Of a DNA stretch of 64,000 nt, positions 16,732 through 24,400 are shown piece by piece. The position numbers were made by a program, and so were the translations under genes. Source of the stretch: Microbulbifer sp. YPW1 (lineage in GTDB: Bacteria > Pseudomonadota > Gammaproteobacteria > Pseudomonadales > Cellvibrionaceae); the NCBI RefSeq assembly GCF_013367775.1, contig NZ_CP055157.1, positions 496,001 to 560,000 on the forward strand, given 5' to 3'. Every line of letters starts with the position of its first letter. The stretch's first letter is position 1. Under the pieces are notes generated by a model. The model was not told the origin of the DNA. It did not search any database and saw only the letters and a list, made by a program, of their open reading frames with translations.

Positions 16732-18837
16732 ATGCGCTACCTGAAGACCTCTCTCGCCCTGTCCATTATCGCCGCCAGCACCACTGCATTCGGCGCGGAA
16801 GACAGCAACGGCCAGCAAATTGAAGAGGAGGTTGTGGTTACCGCAAGCCGCACCGAAAAGCCGCTGAGCTCGATCCCGAACACGGTCACCCTGATCGATC
16901 AGCAGGAGCTGACCAGCCAGATGGCCACGACCAGCGATCTGTCCACCATTCTCGGCAACCTGATTCCCAGCTTCTCCCCCAGCCGCCAGAAGATGACCAG
17001 CTCCGGTGAGAGCCTGCGCGGCCGCAAGCCGCTGTATCTGATCGACGGTGTGCCCCAGTCCAACCCGCTGCGCAACGGCGGCCGCGACGGCCACACCATT
17101 GATCCGCTGGTACTGGAGCGTGTGGAAGTCATTCACGGCGCCAACGCCATTCACGGTATGGGCGCCTCTGGCGGCATCATCAACCTGGTGACCCGCACCC
17201 CCAGCGACGAATTCCAGCAGAGCGTGCGTGTTGAAACCGCGCTGCAGACCGAAGATGTAGGCGAGTCCGCGGGCTACAACGGCAGCTACAGCGTCTCCGG
17301 CAAGGTTGATGCGGTAGACGTACTGGCCAGCTTTACCTATCGCAACAGCGGTGTGGGCTACGACGCCAACGGGGACATTGTCGGTTTCGACAACACCCAG
17401 GGCGACACCATGGACAGCGAAACCACCAACGCCTTTATCAAGACCGGCTACAGCTGGGACGATCAGCGCGTGCAACTGACCGTGAACCGCTTTCTGGTTG
17501 AAGGTGACAACAACTGGCTGAGCGTGGATGGCGATATCAGCGAAGGCGTTGCCACCACCGCGATCAAGGCACCGGTACCCGGGGATGCGCCGTCTAACGA
17601 GGTCACCACCGTCAACCTGCAGTACAGCAAGGAAGACCTGTTCGGCCAGAAGCTGCGCGCGCAGGTATTCTCCCAGGACTTTGCCGGCACCTACGGCGGT
17701 GGCGCCTTTGCCACATTCCAGGACCCGGCCTACGGCGAAGACATATTCGACCAGTCCCAGAACAATTCGGAAAAGCGCGGTCTGAAACTGACCCTGATCA
17801 AGGACGATATCGCCGGCAGCGCTATCAGCCTCGCCTACGGTGTCGACCTGCTGCAGGACGAAACCTGGCAGCAACTGGTTCAGACCGGTCGCGCATGGGT
17901 GCCGCCCACCAAATACAGGAGCACCGCGCCTTACGCACAGGCGGAGTTCAGTGGCATCGAGCAGCTGACCATTACCGCCGGTGTGCGCCACGAGCGCTCC
18001 AAGCTGAACGTTGACGACTTCACCACCCTGGCGTCTTACGGCAGCCAGTTTGTCGAAGGCGGCAACCCGGAATTCAGCGAGACCCTGGGCAATATCGGTG
18101 CGACATATGCCATCAGCGATGCCTGGCGAGTATATGCCAACTACTCCGAAGGCTTTTCCATGCCGGACGTCGGCCGGGTGCTGCGCGGTATCAACCAGCC
18201 GGGCCTGGATGCAGAGAGCTTCCTCGAGCTCAAGCCCATCCTGACCCAGAACCACGAACTGGGCCTCGACTTCAATAACGAAGAGTTCGGTTTGCAAGTG
18301 GCGCTTTACTCTTCCGACTCCGACTTTGGACAGCGTCTGGCGCTGGGTAGTGACGGTGTGTACAGCGTGAAACGCGAAAAGACCGATATCGATGGTGTGG
18401 AAATGCGCTGGCAGTGGTTTGCCACCGATACCGATACCCTGGAAATGCGGTATGCCTACACAGAGGGACGATACGACTCCGACCAGGACGGCAAAGTGGA
18501 TACCGATCTCGACGGCCGCAACATTTCCCCCAACCGGTACAACGTGAGCTGGGCGCGCAACTGGACTGAAAACTTCAGCACCCGCCTGCAGGCCAACTGG
18601 CTGCTGGACCGCGACTTTGAAAACAGCGCCGGTGAAGTCACCACCGAGTTCGATGGCTATACCATTATCGATGCCAGCGCCCAGCTGAAAGCCCTGGGCG
18701 GTGAATTCGCCCTGGGCCTGCAGAACCTGACCAACGAAGACTACTTCACCTACTACTCCCAGACTGCGGGCAATGATGTGCGCAACTTCAAGGGCCTGGG
18801 CCGCAGTGTGAACCTGTCTTACTCAAAAGTGTTCTGA
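16732..18837 (+). CDS. TonB-dependent outer-membrane receptor, probably for a ferric siderophore
   Basis: This 701-residue outer-membrane transporter is energised by TonB. It has a signal peptide of about 22 residues ending AFGA, a TonB box-like EEVVVTASR, and a plug domain (about residues 40-155) with LRGRKPLYLIDGVPQSNPLR and ERVEVIHGANAIHGMGASGG. A beta-barrel follows, ending in an aromatic residue (SYSKVF), the usual BAM signal. CAAACCTAGGAG precedes the ATG. A Fur-like box upstream and a PepSY-TM protein downstream point to ferric-siderophore uptake with reductive release. The plug resembles the aerobactin/catecholate receptor groups, but the substrate cannot be fixed by eye. Confidence 0.9.
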   Translation: MRYLKTSLALSIIAASTTAFGAEDSNGQQIEEEVVVTASRTEKPLSSIPNTVTLIDQQELTSQMATTSDLSTILGNLIPSFSPSRQKMTSSGESLRGRKPLYLIDGVPQSNPLRNGGRDGHTIDPLVLERVEVIHGANAIHGMGASGGIINLVTRTPSDEFQQSVRVETALQTEDVGESAGYNGSYSVSGKVDAVDVLASFTYRNSGVGYDANGDIVGFDNTQGDTMDSETTNAFIKTGYSWDDQRVQLTVNRFLVEGDNNWLSVDGDISEGVATTAIKAPVPGDAPSNEVTTVNLQYSKEDLFGQKLRAQVFSQDFAGTYGGGAFATFQDPAYGEDIFDQSQNNSEKRGLKLTLIKDDIAGSAISLAYGVDLLQDETWQQLVQTGRAWVPPTKYRSTAPYAQAEFSGIEQLTITAGVRHERSKLNVDDFTTLASYGSQFVEGGNPEFSETLGNIGATYAISDAWRVYANYSEGFSMPDVGRVLRGINQPGLDAESFLELKPILTQNHELGLDFNNEEFGLQVALYSSDSDFGQRLALGSDGVYSVKREKTDIDGVEMRWQWFATDTDTLEMRYAYTEGRYDSDQDGKVDTDLDGRNISPNRYNVSWARNWTENFSTRLQANWLLDRDFENSAGEVTTEFDGYTIIDASAQLKALGGEFALGLQNLTNEDYFTYYSQTAGNDVRNFKGLGRSVNLSYSKVF

Positions 18838-18858
18838 TCTGCGGTAACCGCGGAAATT

Positions 18859-18918
18859 GTTCGCCTGCAGGGCAGGCTCCTACAGTAGAGTCCGTAGGAG
18901 TCTGCCCTGCAGGCGAAC
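18859..18918. repeat. REP-like palindrome pair (two inverted 25-base units)
   Basis: Two copies of a 25-base unit face each other at 18859-18883 (minus) and 18894-18918 (plus), with 10 bases between. The unit starts GTAGGAGYCTGCC and ends TGCAGGCGAAC. Each unit is itself partly palindromic around CTGCAG, and the pair can form one long hairpin. The same unit recurs three times at 62963-63070. This matches the behaviour of REP/BIME elements. It lies in the gap between the receptor and the PepSY gene and could act as a hairpin that trims or stabilises mRNA. Confidence 0.85.
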
Positions 18919-18937
18919 CAAAACAAGCTTCCACACC

Positions 18938-20143
18938 ATGCGCAAAACATTTTTCATCCTGCACAAGTACGCCGGCCTCACCCTCGGCCTGCTGCTCGCC
19001 CTGATCGGAATTACCGGCAGTCTGCTGGTGTTCGATCACGCCCTGGATGAAACCCTCGCGCCGCAGACGGTATCCTTTTCTCCATCTGCAAACCCGGCCA
19101 GCTATGCGGACATATTTGCCGCGGCCCAGGCCGCGGTACCGGGCAACCCCACGCCCACCCGCCTGATGACCCAACGCCAACCCGGCAGTCCCCACGTGGT
19201 GCGTTTCCCAACCCCCGAAGGAGCGCCCGGCCCCATTGAGGTTTCAGTGTCTCCCACCGATGCGGAAGTGCTGGCGGTACGCGGTTGGGGCACCCCTGAA
19301 TACACTATGAGCTGGCTCTATCGCCTGCACTACACCCTGCTCGCCGGTAAAAACGGCAAGACCGTGGTGGGCTTTATGGGCCTGCTACTGATGGTGTTCT
19401 GTATCACCGGTGCGGTGTTGTGGTGGCCGAAAAAGAGCAAAAACAGTAAAGGGAAATGGAAACGCGCCTTTTCCGTTTCCCGCAGCGGCAACCGCTTCCG
19501 GTTCTACTTCGATATACACAAGGTATTCGGTATTTATTTTCTGCCGCTGCTGCTGATGACCAGCTTTTCCGGCGTCACCCTGATATTCCCGATGCAGGTG
19601 GAAGCGGTAGTCGGCACCCTGTTCAAGGTCGAGCCCCGCCCGGCCCTGCCTGGCTCCAGTACCGACAGTGGCAATCCCATCACCCCGGATCAGGCGGTCG
19701 CCGTCGCCCAGGCGGCCTTTCCCGGCGGCGAGCTGAAACGCATTTACCTCCCGCGCAATGAAAGCGACAGCTACGGACTGAGCTTCCGCGCCGCGGGCGA
19801 AGCCTGGACCAACTACGGCGCCAGTATCGCGCGGGTAGACCAGTACAGCGGTGAACTGCTGATGTCCCAGGACGTCACCGAGATTGCCCTGGGCAACAAA
19901 ATCCTGCGCTGGCAGTTCCCCCTGCACAATGGCGATGCGCTCGGCATTGTCGGCCGCTGGCTGGTACTGCTGGCGGGCCTGACGCCGGCCCTGCTGTTCG
20001 GCACCGGACTCTACCTGTGGTGGCAAAAGCGCAGCCTGAAGCGGCGCGCCAGTGCACGGGCGGCCGGGAAAGCCGCGCAGAGCGAAGCTCCCTCTCCTTC
20101 TCGCTCGACGACACCGCCCTCGAACACACCCGCGGAAGTCTGA
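18938..20143 (+). CDS. PepSY-associated TM-helix protein (iron-uptake type)
   Basis: This 401-residue inner-membrane PepSY_TM family protein begins RKTFFILHKYAGLTLGLLLALIGITG, the usual first TM with an HKYxGL motif. It has a periplasmic loop, then LYRLHYTLLAGKNGKTVVGFMGLLLMV and WWPKKSK, an FDIHKVFGIYFLPLLLMTSFSGV segment, a second periplasmic domain and a last TM near the C-terminus. Conserved His residues in the TMs fit haem binding. Relatives act as siderophore or ferric reductases beside TonB receptors, and the Fur-linked receptor directly upstream supports that. The ATG at 18938 is chosen because the upstream part of the reading frame is the REP repeat. The C-terminal tail is basic then Ser/Pro-rich. 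Confidence 0.85.
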   Translation: MRKTFFILHKYAGLTLGLLLALIGITGSLLVFDHALDETLAPQTVSFSPSANPASYADIFAAAQAAVPGNPTPTRLMTQRQPGSPHVVRFPTPEGAPGPIEVSVSPTDAEVLAVRGWGTPEYTMSWLYRLHYTLLAGKNGKTVVGFMGLLLMVFCITGAVLWWPKKSKNSKGKWKRAFSVSRSGNRFRFYFDIHKVFGIYFLPLLLMTSFSGVTLIFPMQVEAVVGTLFKVEPRPALPGSSTDSGNPITPDQAVAVAQAAFPGGELKRIYLPRNESDSYGLSFRAAGEAWTNYGASIARVDQYSGELLMSQDVTEIALGNKILRWQFPLHNGDALGIVGRWLVLLAGLTPALLFGTGLYLWWQKRSLKRRASARAAGKAAQSEAPSPSRSTTPPSNTPAEV

Positions 20144-20282
20144 GCCATTCTGCCGCCGTCCCTGCGCGGCTCATCTAAACTGCGACGGCGGTGTCGGGTT
20201 TACCTCGCGGCCCTGCTGCGTCATCTGGCGCGAAAATTGAATCACGGATACTGATTGTCCCCAACGGATATGGAGATCTCAC

Positions 20283-21308
20283 GTGAAAGCTGTCGGCCTA
20301 TTCCAGTACCTGCCCATCGACCATCAGGAATCCCTACTGGACTTGCAGATAGACAGACCAGAACCCGGGCCCCGGGATCTTCTGGTGTCGGTGAAGGCCA
20401 TCGCAGTCAATCCCGTGGATACCAAGGTGCGTGCGCCCAAGGCGGCGCCGGTCATCGAGACCACACCCAAGATCCTGGGTTGGGATGCGGCGGGTGAGGT
20501 TGTGGCGGTAGGCAGCGAGGTCGAGCACTACCAGGTGGGCGATCGGGTTTTCTACGCCGGAGATATCACCCGCCCGGGATGCAACAGTGAGTATCAGCTG
20601 ATCGACGAACGCATCGTCGGTGCGATGCCGCGCACCCAGGATTTCCAGGCCGCTGCCGCCCTGCCCCTGACCAGTCTCACTGCCTGGGAGGCGCTGTTCG
20701 AGCGTTTGGGTATTTCCCCAACGGGAGAGGATGCGGGCAAGTCGCTGCTGATTATTGGTGGCGCAGGGGGTGTGGGTTCCATTGCGATCCAACTGGCTCG
20801 CAGCCTCGGCAAGCTGAACGTGATCGCCACCGCCTCGCGCACCAAGTCCTCCATGTGGGTAAAGCAGATGGGGGCCAGACACGTGGTCAATCACCGCAAT
20901 CCAATTGATGGAGAGTTAAAAGACATCGGTATTGATACGGTGGATTTCATCCTCTGCCTGAACAATACCGATCAGCACTTTCCGGCGATGGCCAACGCGA
21001 TCAAGCCCCAGGGGAAAATCTGCACGATTGTGGAAAACACGGGGCCCCTGGAAATCGGCCTGCTGAAATCCAAGAGCGCGACCTTTGTATGGGAGTTCAT
21101 GTTCACCCGCAGTATGTTCCAGACAGACGATATGATCCGTCAGCAAGAGATTCTGAATCGAATTGCGGAATTGATTGATCAGGAAGATCTGATCACGACG
21201 GTCGGGGATACCATTGAACCGATTAATGCAGCTAATTTACGCCTGGCGCACCAGCAACTGGAAGCGGGGCGGACCATTGGCAAGATAGTTTTGGCAGGCT
21301 GGGAGTGA
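20283..21308 (+). CDS. Zinc-type alcohol dehydrogenase-like MDR oxidoreductase
   Basis: This is a medium-chain dehydrogenase/reductase of 341 residues in the quinone-oxidoreductase/YogA-like subgroup. The GroES-like N-terminal domain contains VNPVDTKVRAP and GWDAAGEVVAVGSEVEHYQVGDRVFYAG. The Rossmann domain contains LLIIGGAGGVGSIAIQLARSL. The catalytic zinc cysteine of true alcohol dehydrogenases is not present in the first domain, so a zinc-independent NADPH reductase is more likely. The start is GTG with GGAG ten bases upstream. It is alone on the plus strand, and the 139 bases before it hold only a hairpin with stem CCGCCGTC and no U-tract. The substrate is unknown. Confidence 0.85.
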   Translation: MKAVGLFQYLPIDHQESLLDLQIDRPEPGPRDLLVSVKAIAVNPVDTKVRAPKAAPVIETTPKILGWDAAGEVVAVGSEVEHYQVGDRVFYAGDITRPGCNSEYQLIDERIVGAMPRTQDFQAAAALPLTSLTAWEALFERLGISPTGEDAGKSLLIIGGAGGVGSIAIQLARSLGKLNVIATASRTKSSMWVKQMGARHVVNHRNPIDGELKDIGIDTVDFILCLNNTDQHFPAMANAIKPQGKICTIVENTGPLEIGLLKSKSATFVWEFMFTRSMFQTDDMIRQQEILNRIAELIDQEDLITTVGDTIEPINAANLRLAHQQLEAGRTIGKIVLAGWE

Positions 21309-21354
21309 AAGAAGCTTACTCCAGGTCTGTATCCTTTTAAGCTGACTTGGTGAC

Positions 21355-21381
21355 GGCAAAGCACGGGGTAAGTGCTCTGCC
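21355..21381. terminator. Hairpin in the convergent gap after the MDR gene and the OmpA-barrel gene
   Basis: GGCAAAGCAC and GTGCTCTGCC form a ten-base stem with one mismatch around GGGGTAA. It lies between two convergent genes, 47 bases after one stop and 33 after the other. There is no U-tract, so terminator activity is uncertain. Confidence 0.4.
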
Positions 21382-21413
21382 GCCACAGGACCAGCGACAA
21401 ATCTTTAGAGTGT

Positions 21414-24400
21414 TTAGAACTTACCGACCATGTTGATAAAGACACCCTGACTGTCGTAATCCAGGTCAGTCAGGTCATCGGAGAAGTCGGTAAAGTTGTA
21501 GCCGATACCCGCCTTGAAGTTGCGTCCCATCTGACGATACAGCGCCAGCAGTGCGCCGCTTTTGCGGTCACCCGCATCTGGCAGGTCGAGCAGGCGGCCT
21601 TCGATCAGCAGGTCCCACTTGTTCACGAAGTGCCAGTCGGCACGTAGCACGTACAGACTCGCGGAGCTGTCGAAGAACTCCGGGTTATCCCGCTCCATAC
21701 TCAACTGACCCAGACGGTAGGCGTACTTGGCGCCCAGGGTCCAGCGCTGGGTGATGTCGTAGTTGGTGTCGACGGAGAAAATATGGCTCTTCTGCACGAA
21801 CTCCGTGGCATTGTTCACGCTGTTGGAGGTGACCAGCACCTGATCCGTGGTGGGCACGTTGTAGAAGTAGGTGTACTTCAGCAGCGTGTTCCAGCGATCG
21901 TTATCCACAGGGCGGTAGGCGTAGCCCATCACCCCTTCGGTGAACTTGCCGTCGTAGAACTCACCTTGTGAACTCTGGCTGTCGGAATAATTGAGCTTGC
22001 CCACAAGACGCCAGTCCGGGTTCATCTGGAAACTGACGGTATTTTTCAACAACCAGGTCTGGCGCTCGTTTTCCAGCACCGTCTCCGGATCACTCAGGGT
22101 CTGCATATTGTCCACACGGTATTCCACCGCACTGGACAGGCGCAGGCTGCCGTCGTTGAAGCCCATGCTCGCGCCCAGGGCGCGGCGCTCGGTTTCTGCG
22201 CCGGTGCGCGGATCTTCCAGGGTACCCGCTTCCACACTGGTGCCGTAATTCCACTTGTCACTGGGAGCCAGATCCACACCCAGGGCGTGGGTGAGGCCGG
22301 TGGAAACGTCGCCGTGGGTGTAGCGCTCTTCGCCGTAGATACTCGTCGTATCGCTGAAGCGACTGCGGAAACCACTGTTCAGATTACCCTTGCGCGCGCG
22401 TACACCGGTGTCGGTACGCTCGTTGTCGAGGGTGTAGTTCAGGTAAAGGTTGGTGCGGTCGGTTACCAGGAAGTCGGTGCCGAGTCGCGCCGCGGTGCCG
22501 GTGTCACCGCCGGACAGTTCACTGTCGAGGGTAAGGCGTTCGCTTACCCGGTAGGCGCCACCGAAACCGATGCGGTTGTTCTCGTCGCGGTTACCGGACA
22601 GCTCGGCGGTGCGCTGCACAAAACCGAACGCATTCCAGTCTGCACCGGAATCGTAACTGGCCTGTACCGCCACATCGGTACGCTCACCCTGGGTCTGGGT
22701 AACCGGCACCACCGGCGACAGGTCCTCGCGGGAATCGGAGCGGGCCGCAGCGGCCAGGCGCCAGCGATCGCTCAGGCGATAGCCCAGTTCCACATCGGTC
22801 GCTTCGGTCTGCAGGCCCTGCTGCTGTTCGCGGGTATCGGTCTTGAGCCCCACATCAAAGCGCTCACCAATCGGTACATTGACTGCCGCACCGTATTGCT
22901 CGGTCTCGCGGGTGGCGAGCTGGCCAGGGCCGGAGAAGCCGGCATCGCGCTGCTGTGCATAAACAGAAGCGGAACCGCGCATGCCCTCAAAGAAATCCCC
23001 AACCTGCAGCGCGGCTTCAAACTTGTTGGCACCGGCCTTGTCTTCGGGATCAAACGGCGCGGCCTGATCAAAGCTGCCCTGTTCGAAACTGCCCGGGTTA
23101 AAGCTGTAACCACCGTCCAGGGAAGAGAGACTGTCGAGGGTATTGCCCTGGCTCTCTGCCACTTCCACCTTCATCCAGGTGCCGGCGGTTTTACGCAGGG
23201 TCAGGTCGACGCCGCTCAGGGAAGACTCGTTGTCCTCTTCATCCTGCTGGCTGGCGCTTACCCCGATTTTCACGTGATCGCCGGCCCAGTAATGGGCACG
23301 GCCACCAACCGCAAGGGTATCCAGATCGTCAAAGCCCGGCGTGTATTCGTAGCGGGCAACCAGGTACTGCGGATTACCGTTGTAGGATCCGTCCTGCACG
23401 ATCAGGTTGTCATTGGCGATGGCCGACAGCGGACGATTCAGCAGCACGCGGCCCTGGATGTAATCCATGTCGTAGTCGATGACCGGGGTGAGGTTTTTCA
23501 CTCCCAGTACGATGCCCGAGTTTTTGTCCCGCACTTCCACACGCAGGCGTTCGGAACCGGTGAGGATATCCTGGTGACGCATGTAGTAGAGAGAGCCACC
23601 GGTACCGCGGAACTCATCCCGTCCAGCAATGGTGCCCGGCTCTGCACTGAAGGCATCGATCTGGAAACGTTTCTCGCCGAAGTCGGTCACGTCGTCGGTT
23701 TCGAAGTGGAAGTTGGCCCCGTACAGCGCGCGGTCAATGTGTGCCAGCTCGTTGTCGGTGTAGGACGCGTTGAAGTTACCCCACAGGCCGTAATCGTCGT
23801 AATTCTCCAGCTTGATATAGAACTTGCCGGAGGTGGGGGCATCTTCCACCACGGTAGAGTCGTCACCAAAGGTGGGGTAGTACAGATCGCTGTCCAGACG
23901 GCGGAACAGCGCGTCCGGGGTTTTTTCCATAAAGTTGGTGAACAGGTCCTCTACCGGGCCCTCTTCGGTATCCGCACTGGCGGACAGCTGCCAGCCGTCA
24001 CCAAAGCTGCCGCTGGTGTAGAACGCCAGGCGGCCATCGTAACTGGCAGAGTTGTCGTAGTGGGTTTCGTCACCGGTCACCAGTGCCGCGGGGCCATTGG
24101 TCTTGTCGCGGGCGATGGTCAGGTCGGCAATACCCACAGTAAACCAGTCGTCGCGATTGAACTCGAGGTCGCGCAGGAACAGTTCGCCGTTGCCGCTGTC
24201 ATCCAGTACCGCCACTTCCACGGTGTGCAGGCCCTTGGCAAAAATTTCCTCGGCAACAAATTCACCGCTGTTGCTGACCGGTACTTCGCGCCCCGCCAGC
24301 CACACGCTGTGGTTTGCGGGAATATCCGCACCGTTCACCAGCACCGCATTGCCATTCACCGGTATATTCTGCTCCGCAAGACGGTTTTCCCCGTAACCCA

